Shown here: positions 36,700 through 45,338 of the stretch, one piece after another
Numbering within the stretch: position 1 is the first letter of the stretch
How the letters are laid out: every line of letters begins with the position of its first letter
From: Flavobacteriales bacterium
GTDB taxonomy: Bacteria; Bacteroidota; Bacteroidia; Flavobacteriales_D; Sanyastnellaceae
DNA: 64,000 nt
NCBI GenBank assembly: GCA_019694805.1
Contig: JAIBBG010000003.1
Span: forward strand, 155,129 to 219,128
Direction of reading: 5' to 3'
Program-made: the position numbers and the translations under genes
Notes under the pieces: model-generated
The model's database searches: none
What the model was told of the DNA's origin: nothing
What the model saw: only the letters and a program-made list of their open reading frames with translations

Positions 36700-38085
36700 T
36701 TAATGTGTTATTGAAATTTGAGCGATGTAAACAAGCGCACCGCTGAGATATCCAATCAATGCCCAGGGAGAGATTTTCTTGAGGTACCACATGAAACTGA
36801 TTTTCTCCAGGCCCATGACAGCCACTCCGGCCGCACTTCCAATAATCAGAATGCTACCCCCAGTACCTGCGGTGTATGCGAGAAAGTGCCAAAAGATTCC
36901 ATCTTGAACGAAGAGATCAGCCCAAGCATCGCCGGTTAATGCAGGGCTTAGTTCGTACATATTCATGCTCGCAGCAACAAGAGGCACATTGTCGATGATG
37001 GCTGAAAGCAACCCAATACTGATGTTGATCAGATAAGCATTTCCCAATTCTGTTTTCAACCAATCAGAGAGAGAGAGAAGATGCCCAACTTCACCTAAAG
37101 CTCCTACTGCAAGTAATATTCCCAGGAAAAAGAGTATGGATGGCATATCAATTTTTCTCAATGCCTGCAAGGCACTGAAGCGGGATTTTTCTTCCATGAT
37201 TTTTTTACCATGAAGAATTTCAGTTGCAAGCCAAACCAATCCTAATGAAAACATCATTCCCATAAATGGCGGAAGATGAGTGACACTTTTGAAAATGGGA
37301 ACGAACAATAATCCGCCAACACCTAAACAAAAGACCAGCGATCTTTCGAATGAAGATATCTGATGCCCGGTTTTTTCTGCAAGGACAGGACGTTCTATAC
37401 TTCCTTTCATGACGAATGAGAGGATAGTGAGCGGTACAAGCAGACTCATGAGGCTGGCTAAGAAAGTTTCCTGCATCACCGGAATGGCACTGATTTGTTT
37501 GCCAATCCATAACATGGTCGTGGTGACGTCGCCAATGGGTGACCAGGCTCCACCTGCATTTGCCGCGATGATGATCATGCCTCCGAAGAACCACCGGGTT
37601 TTTTGATCGGCAATGAGTTTTCGCGAAAGACTAATCATCACAATGGATGTGGTGAGATTGTCTAATGCTGCGGAAAGAAAAAACGCAATAAGACTCACAA
37701 TCCACAGCAATCTAACTTTTTTGGTTGATTTTATTCTATCTGTGATTACCGAAAATCCATCATGTGCATCTACGAGTTCAACCACTGTCATGGCTCCCAT
37801 TAGAAAGAGCAGAATTCCTGCTATTTCTTCCAGATGATGAAGCAGTCGATGATCAAGAAATGAAATGACGTCTATGGTATTACCACCAAGAGCAATCTGA
37901 TAATTCTGATAAGCTGCATATTCATCAAGCAATGATGGTTGTATTTGATGACTTCCCAAGAAGTAAATGGTCCAACAGAGCACGCCTGTAATGAGAGCAG
38001 TGGCCGCCTTGTCCAATTTCAATGGATGTTCAGCGACGATGGCCAAATAGCCCGCTATGAATATGACAAGAATTGCAATTTCCAT
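36700..38085 (-). CDS. nhaD: NhaD-type Na+/H+ antiporter
   Basis: 461 residues from the ATG at 38085. Repeated hydrophobic helices with NhaD signatures are present: IAGILLFLMGAMTVVELVDA, ALDNLTTSIVMISLSRKLIA, IIIAANAGGAWSPIGDVTTT, LSAIIDNVPLVAASMNM and AYTAGTGGSILIIGSAAGVA. NhaD exchanges sodium for protons across the inner membrane and helps in sodium and pH homeostasis. Its ATG shares one base with the stop of the upstream dehydrogenase gene (TGATG), so the two are translationally coupled. Confidence 0.93.
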   Translation of the reverse strand: MEIAILVIFIAGYLAIVAEHPLKLDKAATALITGVLCWTIYFLGSHQIQPSLLDEYAAYQNYQIALGGNTIDVISFLDHRLLHHLEEIAGILLFLMGAMTVVELVDAHDGFSVITDRIKSTKKVRLLWIVSLIAFFLSAALDNLTTSIVMISLSRKLIADQKTRWFFGGMIIIAANAGGAWSPIGDVTTTMLWIGKQISAIPVMQETFLASLMSLLVPLTILSFVMKGSIERPVLAEKTGHQISSFERSLVFCLGVGGLLFVPIFKSVTHLPPFMGMMFSLGLVWLATEILHGKKIMEEKSRFSALQALRKIDMPSILFFLGILLAVGALGEVGHLLSLSDWLKTELGNAYLINISIGLLSAIIDNVPLVAASMNMYELSPALTGDAWADLFVQDGIFWHFLAYTAGTGGSILIIGSAAGVAVMGLEKISFMWYLKKISPWALIGYLSGALVYIAQISITH

Positions 38086-39314
38086 CAAACGAGTTTTTTG
38101 AGAGAAATTTCAAAAGCTGTTCTGGTGATACCTGTTTTGTTTTTGTTTCTCTGATGCACAGCTTCCAGCGCGTTGAATATTGTTTGAGAAGTATCGCCAA
38201 AAATGCCGGCATCAGTCATATCCACATCGCCATTACTCATGAGGTAAGCAAAGACTCTTGCCATGCCACAGTTGGCGATGAAATCTGGTATGACGCTCAC
38301 GTGTTCATCTGCTTTTTCGGCTATTGGTCCATAAAAAATTTGTTGATCTGCAAATGGCACGTTTGCTCCGCATGAAATCACTTTGATGCCGGCATCAATC
38401 ATGCGGGACATTTGATTTTCGGTCACTAAACGAGAAGCCGCACAAGGCAAAAAGATGTCTGCTTTCAAGTCCCAGATTTTGGCATTTACTTCATCATAAG
38501 AAAGAAGATTTGGCGCAGTCAGTTGCATGTTTTGTCTTTCGAGGAAAAGTCTTTTGATCTCTTCGAAACCCATTCCGTTTTCATTGATCATACCACCACT
38601 ACGGTCGATGATACCAACCACTTTTGCACCGGCTTGAACACAATAATATGCCGCAGCAGCTGCCACATTTCCCCAACCTTGTACGATCACTTTTTTATCA
38701 GCGATACCACCGCCCCATAGGTTGTAATAATGGCGCACTGATTCTGCGACACCGTATCCGGTGATCATATCTGCGACACGGTATTTTTTATTCAGATCAG
38801 GTGAGTATTGATCATCTTCAAGAACTTTGATTACGCCTTGACGCAAATTGCCAATGCGTTTTACTTTTTGTGCTTCAGTTGGACCAAAATGTCCATTGAA
38901 AACACCTTCCTGTGGGTGCCATATTCCACACTCTTCCGTGATGGGAATGACCTCATGAATTTCATCGACATTTAAATCACCACCGGTTCCGTAGTAGTGT
39001 TTGAGCAATGGAGTTACAGCGGCATACCAGCGTTCAAGTACTTCATGTTTTCGTTTATCTCTTGGATCGAAATTGATTCCACTTTTAGCACCGCCTATTT
39101 GCGGACCACTTACCGTGAATTTGATCTCCATTGTTTTTGCCAATGATTCTACTTCCCGTTTGTCGAGTCCTGCGCGCATTCTAGTACCACCGCCTGCAGC
39201 ACCGCCGCGCAATGAATTGATGACAACCCAACCTTCCGCTTCGCTCAGAGGGTCTTTCCATTCAAAAACGATTTCCGGTTTTTTGTTTTCGTATTTCTCG
39301 AGAAGATCTTTCAT
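38085..39314 (-). CDS. Glu/Leu/Phe/Val dehydrogenase (NAD(P)-dependent)
   Basis: 409 residues. The conserved Gly-rich segment GGAAGGGTRMRAGL and the catalytic Lys77 in PQIGGAKSGINFDP are present. The Rossmann fold is seen in KKVIVQGWGNVAAAAAYY, and PCAASRLVTENQM follows. The family interconverts an amino acid with its 2-oxo acid plus ammonium. Substrate (glutamate, leucine or another) cannot be fixed from sequence; glutamate is the commonest in this group. Coupled to nhaD by TGATG. A minus-strand TAATTTCG is 20 bases upstream of the start. Confidence 0.92.
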   Translation of the reverse strand: MKDLLEKYENKKPEIVFEWKDPLSEAEGWVVINSLRGGAAGGGTRMRAGLDKREVESLAKTMEIKFTVSGPQIGGAKSGINFDPRDKRKHEVLERWYAAVTPLLKHYYGTGGDLNVDEIHEVIPITEECGIWHPQEGVFNGHFGPTEAQKVKRIGNLRQGVIKVLEDDQYSPDLNKKYRVADMITGYGVAESVRHYYNLWGGGIADKKVIVQGWGNVAAAAAYYCVQAGAKVVGIIDRSGGMINENGMGFEEIKRLFLERQNMQLTAPNLLSYDEVNAKIWDLKADIFLPCAASRLVTENQMSRMIDAGIKVISCGANVPFADQQIFYGPIAEKADEHVSVIPDFIANCGMARVFAYLMSNGDVDMTDAGIFGDTSQTIFNALEAVHQRNKNKTGITRTAFEISLKKLV

Positions 39315-39378
39315 ATGTAAAAAATGTTGCGTGCGAAATTACCACTTGCGACAGATGACAGCTCCATTTCGTGGACGA

Positions 39379-40452
39379 TTATTCGCCCGGAAGAATAATG
39401 ATACCACCACAATTATCTCTGGATGCACCTGTTACTGAAGCGAGGCAATTCACTTCGCTACGCCAGCGCAATGTGCCGAGGAATGCGAAGATGAGAGCTT
39501 CTTTAAACTGAATGGTGAGAGGATCGGGTATGATGAGCTGTGAAACGGTTTTTTGCCGGATCAATCCGATGAGATAGTCGTTGAAAGCACCTCCTCCCGT
39601 AATCAGCACGTCACCTTCTCCAAAATGATTGATGGTTGTAGCAATGCGGTCGGCAATATGATGTGTAAGTGTTGCCAGAACCGACGGAGTGTCTTGATAT
39701 GCTTCAAGCGCAGGTTTAATATGGATGTCGAAAAGCTCCTTTCCAAGAGATTTGGGAAAGGGTTTTAGATAATATTCAAATTGATGGAGTGTGTTTTCCA
39801 ACTCAGCGATGATACGCCCACTTGAAGCGATCTGTCCTCCTGGATCATAAGGTTGTCCCAATTTTTCTGCCATAAAATTGAGCGCCATATTGCAATAACA
39901 AATGTCGAAGGCTGAAATTTTTTGTTGATCGTTTTTTATCGAAATGTTGGCTATACCGCCCAGATTCAGACAATAGCGATATGCAGAAAACAAATGGACA
40001 TCTCCGATCGGAACCAGTGGAGCGCCTTGTCCACCTAAGGCAACATCCAAAGTTCGAAAATCGGCAACCACGGGTATTCCGGTTCGTGCGGCGATGTGTT
40101 GTGGTGAGCCAATCTGGAGTGTAAGTCCTTTTTCTGGTTGATGGAAAATGGTATGACCGTGTGATGCAATAAAATCCGGTTTGATTTTTTGTTCATTGAA
40201 AAAATCCCGTGTGAATTGGCCGTGAAGGTTACCTAATTGTACATGCAGGTTTTGCAATTGTTCCCCGTTGATGAGATCTGCATGAGCGAGCTTCATTTTC
40301 AATTCTGAATCGTATTCGAAAGTTTTAGCAGCCAGTATATCAAATTGCCAAAGGGAATCTTTGCTCAATCGACAAATGGCAATATCCAGTCCGTCCAGCG
40401 ATGTCCCACTCATGAGACCAGCGACGATGTATGATGAATTGGTCGCCGACAT
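39379..40452 (-). CDS. anmK: Anhydro-N-acetylmuramic acid kinase
   Basis: 357 residues. The phosphate-binding motif is GLMSGTSLDGLDIAI near the N-terminus, with SHGHTIFHQPEKGLTLQIGS, LGGQGAPLVPIGD and CLNLGGIANISI as family marks. AnmK phosphorylates and opens 1,6-anhydroMurNAc to give MurNAc-6-phosphate in peptidoglycan recycling, matching the transglycosylase at the left edge of the window. It follows a small membrane protein by 6 bases on the same strand and precedes the dehydrogenase by 64 bases, so it is probably part of the bactofilin/AtpZ transcript. Confidence 0.93.
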   Translation of the reverse strand: MSATNSSYIVAGLMSGTSLDGLDIAICRLSKDSLWQFDILAAKTFEYDSELKMKLAHADLINGEQLQNLHVQLGNLHGQFTRDFFNEQKIKPDFIASHGHTIFHQPEKGLTLQIGSPQHIAARTGIPVVADFRTLDVALGGQGAPLVPIGDVHLFSAYRYCLNLGGIANISIKNDQQKISAFDICYCNMALNFMAEKLGQPYDPGGQIASSGRIIAELENTLHQFEYYLKPFPKSLGKELFDIHIKPALEAYQDTPSVLATLTHHIADRIATTINHFGEGDVLITGGGAFNDYLIGLIRQKTVSQLIIPDPLTIQFKEALIFAFLGTLRWRSEVNCLASVTGASRDNCGGIIILPGE

Positions 40453-40458
40453 GCGTGA

Positions 40459-40839
40459 TTATTTGTTCCCTTTTCTCAGAATTGGAAGAAGCGCACGAAT
40501 AAGAACAGTTGTGTAGACCGCGTAAATTCCCATCACTGCGAGGGCGAGAGCTTTTTTACCGGGCAGACCCAAGAAGAAATATACTCCAACGATGATAGCG
40601 GTCATGAAGAGTTTAATTAGTACTGAGGCATTCACAGAAGCCACAAAACGATGAGGTGTTTTCACACTTGAATTTCCAATCATCTGATACAAAAAATAAG
40701 TAACGATACCGTAAAGTGGTATCAGTGCCCAAACGACGGAAGGCATGGTTTTTTTGGTGAGGAACAATGCCACTATGGCTATGACAAAAAGCAGAACTGT
40801 GGCAACAGCGATTGGAATGAGGATAGCACGGGAGTTCAT
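40459..40839 (-). CDS. Small four-helix membrane protein in the atpZ cluster
   Basis: 126 residues with four hydrophobic segments (IPIAVATVLLFVIAIVALFL; VVWALIPLYGIVTYFLYQM; SVLIKLFMTAIIVGVYFFL; LALAVMGIYAVYTTVLI) and a basic tail (LPILRKGNK). Similar proteins are found beside AtpZ and ahead of atpB in many Bacteroidota, which I recall rather than have checked. It may help assemble or stabilise the ATP synthase F0 sector. Here it is 12 bases after AtpZ and 6 bases before anmK. Confidence 0.7.
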   Translation of the reverse strand: MNSRAILIPIAVATVLLFVIAIVALFLTKKTMPSVVWALIPLYGIVTYFLYQMIGNSSVKTPHRFVASVNASVLIKLFMTAIIVGVYFFLGLPGKKALALAVMGIYAVYTTVLIRALLPILRKGNK

Positions 40840-40851
40840 ATGTCGGAAAGA

Positions 40852-41106
40852 TTATGGTTTCTTTCTGATGAAGTCTTTGATCACGTTGTACATGGCAATA
40901 ACAACACCGAGAAGCGAAAGTATTAATGTGAAGACAGGGGTTTCATTTTTTAGGTATTCATCCAATTTTTTTCCACCCCAGACACCAAGAAAAATAGTTA
41001 CAGCCATTTGAGTGGCCATGCCAGAGTATCGAATGATCTGATCAGAACGACGACGAGATTCCCGCGGTTGCTGAGGCTGTTGCTCCTGCGATTGCTGCTG
41101 CTCCAT
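40852..41106 (-). CDS. AtpZ/AtpI family protein
   Basis: 84 residues from the ATG at 41106 (or 85 from 41109). The N-terminus is Gln-rich, followed by two membrane helices: MATQMAVTIFLGVWGGKKLD and FTLILSLLGVVIAMYNVIKD. This is the AtpZ/AtpI pattern; the family assists F1F0-ATP synthase assembly or ion supply. Its first ~21 codons overlap the 3' end of the bactofilin gene in another frame. No other ATP synthase gene is in the window. Confidence 0.78.
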   Translation of the reverse strand: MEQQQSQEQQPQQPRESRRRSDQIIRYSGMATQMAVTIFLGVWGGKKLDEYLKNETPVFTLILSLLGVVIAMYNVIKDFIRKKP

Positions 41107-41500
41107 CATTGATATCTTTTCTGAGTTCTTTCACTTTTGCGCCCATGTTACATGCACCGGTGAAAGAAGATCCGGGCTCTACCGCCAGTTTATCGGTAAA
41201 GATATCACCTTCAACTTTTGCGCTTCCTTTAAGAGATAGCATCTGTTGAACATAAACTTTGCCTTTCACAAGGCCTTCGATTTCTGCATTCTGACAATGA
41301 ATCGTTCCTTCGATCTTTCCTGTTGGACCAATTACAAGTCTTCCTTTGGTTGTGAGGTTTCCGGTGAAAGTTCCATCGATGCGAATGTTACTTTCACATT
41401 TGATATCACCTTCAATGGTTGTGCCTTCAACGATGCGGTTGATACCCATATCAGGTACATTTTCGCTATTTCTTGCCATACGCTTTTCGTTGTTAAACAT
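41042..41500 (-). CDS. Bactofilin family cytoskeletal protein
   Basis: 152 residues. The core is a right-handed beta-helix with repeating hydrophobics: IVEGTTIEGDIKCESNIRID, GTFTGNLTTKGRLVIGPTG, IEGTIHCQNAEIEGLVKGKV and LSLKGSAKVEGDIFTDKLAV. Bactofilins polymerise into filaments that recruit cell-wall enzymes or shape the cell. The start at 41500 (MFNNEKRMARN) looks like bactofilin N-termini, with an alternative ATG at 41479. The Ala-rich tail is encoded in the same DNA as the AtpZ start. An M23 peptidase gene, a common functional partner of bactofilins, is 3 kb away. Confidence 0.9.
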   Translation of the reverse strand: MFNNEKRMARNSENVPDMGINRIVEGTTIEGDIKCESNIRIDGTFTGNLTTKGRLVIGPTGKIEGTIHCQNAEIEGLVKGKVYVQQMLSLKGSAKVEGDIFTDKLAVEPGSSFTGACNMGAKVKELRKDINDGAAAIAGATASATAGISSSF

Positions 41501-41548
41501 GTGGTAGATGTGCTTGCTTGGTTTACAATCAGGTTATGCAACTTACAT

Positions 41549-41556
41549 CAAATGTA
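41549..41556 (-). promoter_or_regulatory. -7 type element before the bactofilin gene
   Basis: On the minus strand this reads TACATTTG, 49 bases upstream of the bactofilin start. No TTG at the expected distance. It would drive the bactofilin-atpZ-anmK string. Confidence 0.4.
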
Positions 41557-41574
41557 CGTCAAAGTCAAATGAAA

Positions 41575-44322
41575 TCAGTTTTCGTAGAACTGCGCGTAGA
41601 AGTCCATGTACTGATCAATGTCTTTGTTCTTAAACAATGTGATGTAATTCTGTTTTGAAATCAACACTGTTCGGTATTGCGCCAGATTAATTTCAGCTAG
41701 CTTATCACCATCGCCTCGGAATGCTTTCATGTAGTTGGTGGCTTCGTCCATTTTTTTGAAAGACTTGATCAAAAGGAGGTGGTTGTTTTTATCCAACAGG
41801 TTATTGGTCACCTTCAATTGTGACGAAGTGAAAAAGGCGGAATTGAAGTCGGCAACAGCGGTTTTTGATTTATTGATGTCCGAGCCTTGCACGGGAATAA
41901 ACACAGCGAAATAATGTTCGGCACCACCGTCATATTTATAGGGGCTATCGGTGTTAACGATTTCAGGAACATTCATTGTGGCTGTGGTATCAGGTTTTAC
42001 CTGATTATCTGTGCCTGTGCTTTCATCTGTGCGAATTTCATTGTTGATGTTTTCAGAAGATTCCGGTTTACCAATGGCATTGATCAACTCTTGGGCGCGT
42101 TTAGCTTCATCAGATCCGCCACAGTTTTGCACGACTGCATTTAATTCAGCTTGATAATTTTCCTTCACACCATAAGGCGCGTCAGAATATCCAACACAAA
42201 CAGCACGAAGCAGGCGGTATTTGCAAACAAGATGATTATCCGGTTCAGTTTTGATGATGCTATCACAGAAAGTTTTGGCACCGGGATAATTTCTGGTAGA
42301 ATACATGGAGTAAGCTGCCTGATAGGCTTCATCCTCTTTGGCGTTCTTCATGTCTTGAATGTCGAGATATCCTGGATTATCCACCAGCATCGCCCAATCT
42401 GAACCGGGATAATTTCTTTTGATTTCGTCGCCCCAATACTTGCTATTGCAAGTTTCACAGAACGGGTTCTTCAAGTAACCTTTGCTCGTTTCTTTAGCAA
42501 GCCAGGTCCTGAAGAGTTGATAATAGGTTGTAGGATGAAAATCGCTGCTGTCGATGTTCGCTAAAAGCTCTTCCCAAGTGCTCAATGCGTTGTCTACGTC
42601 GTTGAGTTTCTCTTTGTAGATGACACCGGCATTGTAATAACCTTCTGCGGCATTGAATTTTAGATCTGCCAATTTTCCGGCATCGTCGCAAGGGAGTTCT
42701 GCGGAGAGCTCTTCTGCTGATGGAGCTTTGTATTTGTTTTCGGCTTCAGCCAGTGCAGCGCTGTCACTGGGAGCAACCACTCCGGGAATTTCAGCCTCTT
42801 CACCTGGTCCGAATGAAGTAGCCAAGATGGATTGTAATCTCCAATTGTCTTTTAATGGTCGTTCGCCCCATTTATCAATGAAATTGGCTTTGCCTTTTTC
42901 TTTGAGAGGTTCATTGTAGGCCCAGAATGAGCCGGTAATACCAGATTCCTGAGCAGCTTGTTTAGCAGCTTCGGCTCGTCTTTCATCTTCAAGTCGTTGC
43001 TGCTCCTTTTGACGGGCAATTTCTTTTGCCAATTCGTTCATCTTTTTCTCCCTTTCTTTTGGAGAAAGTGAGCAGATTTTGGCAATGCTATCGTTGAGTT
43101 CAATAGCGTTCAGACTTGCAACAAGTTCGGTAAGGCTTTCAGCGCGAGCTTTAACGATGTTGTATCTTTCATGAGTAGCATCAATGGTAGTGAGTGTGCT
43201 ATCATAATACAATTGCGCCGGTTGGTATTTTCTTTCATCGAAATACAAATCAGCTAACCGAAGGAATGCCTTGGCTTTTTGTTTTTGATTGTCTTTGTTA
43301 TACATCAAAGACTTCTCATAGAAGTCAATGGCATCAGTGCGTCGTTGTTCTTCCCAGGCGATATCACCGAGTGCGAAATAGATTTGATCGCGATAATCGA
43401 GGTTCTTTTCATCTTTCAACATTTTGAAAAGTTCCTTTTGGATTTCACCTGAAGATCCTCCGGTTCTACTGTATGAAAGTGCTTTGTTGATTCTTGCGTG
43501 AAATTCCAGCTCATACACCGGTCTGGACCTGATGCAGGTTTCATATGCAGTTAAAGCATCACTGCTTCGATCCAATTGCTGATAGATCTGAGCGAGAATA
43601 AATGTTGGTCTGGCTCTGTCTTTTTTTCTTTTAATCAGCGGAATGGCTTTCTCCAATTCTTCCGCTGCTTTTTCATATTTTTTCTGATGAAGAAGAACAT
43701 CAGTGAAGACCATGTGATATTCTGCTTTTACATCGTCGCTTACCCTTTCATCTTCAGCGTCAGTTTCGGCGCGCGTAAGCGCTTGAATAGCTTTTCCGTA
43801 TTCTTCTTGTTCGATATAAGCGCGGGCGAGCCAAGAGTTTGAAACTACGTTATTGACCGGGTTTTTGAATTTTCTATTGGCATATTGAAAGACTTCTGCG
43901 GCTTTGAAATAATTTCTTTTGTAGAAATATGCTTTTCCAATGACCAGGTAATTCTCATCGATCCATTTATTGAATTCCGGACGTTTTTTGTCTTTGTGAC
44001 TATCATCCTTGATGGTGTGTTTAGAAATCACCTTTTCACATTTCCCGATGGCTTTTTCCATATCGGGATATGATGCCTTGGCGGTTTCATCTGTGCCATA
44101 GATGAACATGGGCAGGATTTTGTCGTAATCCTCTTTATGGGCTTTACGAATGGATGCCGCTCCCTTGTCTACAAGTTCATCTGCGTTAAAATAACCGTTG
44201 TAATGGGCGGTCATGTTGTGATAAACGCGATATGAAGTGCCGTCCTTTTTATTGGAACAGGCCCAGAGTGCGACCGCGGCCGTCAGGAAGAGTAGGAGTT
44301 TGGTTGATATTCTAAGCTTCAC
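41575..44322 (-). CDS. sprE: SprE/PorW-type T9SS lipoprotein with TPR repeats
   Basis: 915 residues with a lipobox (LWACSNKK, Cys22), so it is a lipoprotein. Tetratricopeptide repeats fill the middle (YFKAAEVFQYANRKF, EEYGKAIQALTRAE, KKYEKAAEELEKAIPL, KYQPAQLYYDSTL). The region around residues 420-480 is a Lys/Glu/Arg coiled coil (KEREKKMNELAKEIARQKEQ). Near the C-terminus the protein has a SPOR-like or proline-rich region and a two-domain tail. Length, lipobox and TPR order fit SprE (F. johnsoniae) / PorW (P. gingivalis), which connect PorK/PorN rings with the outer-membrane translocon and are needed for T9SS secretion and gliding. I give the symbol as the best family match, not a proven ortholog. 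Confidence 0.85.
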   Translation of the reverse strand: MKLRISTKLLLFLTAAVALWACSNKKDGTSYRVYHNMTAHYNGYFNADELVDKGAASIRKAHKEDYDKILPMFIYGTDETAKASYPDMEKAIGKCEKVISKHTIKDDSHKDKKRPEFNKWIDENYLVIGKAYFYKRNYFKAAEVFQYANRKFKNPVNNVVSNSWLARAYIEQEEYGKAIQALTRAETDAEDERVSDDVKAEYHMVFTDVLLHQKKYEKAAEELEKAIPLIKRKKDRARPTFILAQIYQQLDRSSDALTAYETCIRSRPVYELEFHARINKALSYSRTGGSSGEIQKELFKMLKDEKNLDYRDQIYFALGDIAWEEQRRTDAIDFYEKSLMYNKDNQKQKAKAFLRLADLYFDERKYQPAQLYYDSTLTTIDATHERYNIVKARAESLTELVASLNAIELNDSIAKICSLSPKEREKKMNELAKEIARQKEQQRLEDERRAEAAKQAAQESGITGSFWAYNEPLKEKGKANFIDKWGERPLKDNWRLQSILATSFGPGEEAEIPGVVAPSDSAALAEAENKYKAPSAEELSAELPCDDAGKLADLKFNAAEGYYNAGVIYKEKLNDVDNALSTWEELLANIDSSDFHPTTYYQLFRTWLAKETSKGYLKNPFCETCNSKYWGDEIKRNYPGSDWAMLVDNPGYLDIQDMKNAKEDEAYQAAYSMYSTRNYPGAKTFCDSIIKTEPDNHLVCKYRLLRAVCVGYSDAPYGVKENYQAELNAVVQNCGGSDEAKRAQELINAIGKPESSENINNEIRTDESTGTDNQVKPDTTATMNVPEIVNTDSPYKYDGGAEHYFAVFIPVQGSDINKSKTAVADFNSAFFTSSQLKVTNNLLDKNNHLLLIKSFKKMDEATNYMKAFRGDGDKLAEINLAQYRTVLISKQNYITLFKNKDIDQYMDFYAQFYEN

Positions 44323-44392
44323 AATCAGTGTTTAATTCGGCGGTTGAATACGCCGGTGTCAAAATTCAGGCGGACACATAACCGAAAAGCGT

Positions 44393-44400
44393 CAAAAATA
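44393..44400 (-). promoter_or_regulatory. -7 type element before the SprE/PorW gene
   Basis: On the minus strand this reads TATTTTTG, 71 bases upstream of the start codon at 44322. The nearest TTG lies at a 15-base spacing, shorter than usual. Confidence 0.35.
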
Positions 44401-44453
44401 TTTCATTTTTGCCAGCAATAGGTTATTCAGACCTGCAGACGATACACAAAAGC

Positions 44454-45332
44454 ATGGTAGCAACCCGACAGCCCAGACGAAAAAAGCTGATGAAGAAGCT
44501 TAAAAGCCGCTTCAGGCTTACGGTGTTGAATGAAAACACCTTTGAGGAAAAGCTGTCTTATTCGCTCACTCCGCTCAATCTTATTGTCATGTTTGGTGGA
44601 TTGCTCATAGTCTTTGGGGCGTTGATATACCTGTTGGTGGCGTTTACACCACTGAAAAATTATGTTATTCCGGATATCGCCGACGCCACGTTGAGGGAGG
44701 AGGCGCACCACGCGCGTGTCACGGTGGATTCCCTATTAGAGGTTACACGTAAAAACGAGCGTTACATCAATGATTTGCGGGTGATTTTATCCGGAGGAAC
44801 ACTAAGTAATGCTTCCGACAGCACTGCACCAGAGGTTGTTGGTGAGACCAATTTGAACTATCAAATTGGCGATGTGGATGATGCTTTGAGGCAGCGGTTA
44901 TCAGAAGAGGACCGATACAGCTTAGAAGTTCAGGAGGAATCGAATGCGGTCCGCAGAAGTTTTTTACTTTATAAACCCGTGAATGGCACGCTATCCGGCG
45001 GGTTCGACCCGAAGGAAGGACATTTTGGCATCGATTTGATTGCTCCAAAAGACGATCCAGTGAAGGCAGTATTAGATGGTACTGTGATCGTGGCCTCTTT
45101 TACAGCGGATGGGGGAAATGTGATTCAGATCCAGCATTCGAACAACCTGATTTCAGTTTACAAGCACAATTCAGCCCTGCTCAAGAAATTGGGTGATGTG
45201 GTAAAAGCTGGTGAATCCATCGCCTTTATTGGCGATAGCGGAGACCATAGCGAAGGCCCTCACCTTCATTTTGAGTTATGGGAAAACGGAATGCCAGTGA
45301 ATCCGCTGGATTACATGTCGTTTACGCAATAG
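44454..45332 (+). CDS. M23 family metallopeptidase with coiled membrane-anchored N-terminus
   Basis: 292 residues from the ATG at 44454 (MVATRQPRRKKLMKKLKSRF); an ATG at 44490 is possible. One membrane helix follows at about residues 43-62 (LIVMFGGLLIVFGALIYLL), then an alpha-helical stalk (ARVTVDSLLEVTRKNERYIN). The C-terminal LytM domain has HFGIDLIAPKDD, then HLHFELWENG, giving both zinc-binding His/Asp motifs. The family cuts peptide cross-links in peptidoglycan, or activates amidases. It is divergent from SprE/PorW and close to the bactofilin gene, a common cell-envelope neighbourhood. Confidence 0.93.
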   Translation: MVATRQPRRKKLMKKLKSRFRLTVLNENTFEEKLSYSLTPLNLIVMFGGLLIVFGALIYLLVAFTPLKNYVIPDIADATLREEAHHARVTVDSLLEVTRKNERYINDLRVILSGGTLSNASDSTAPEVVGETNLNYQIGDVDDALRQRLSEEDRYSLEVQEESNAVRRSFLLYKPVNGTLSGGFDPKEGHFGIDLIAPKDDPVKAVLDGTVIVASFTADGGNVIQIQHSNNLISVYKHNSALLKKLGDVVKAGESIAFIGDSGDHSEGPHLHFELWENGMPVNPLDYMSFTQ

Positions 45333-45338
45333 AGAATC

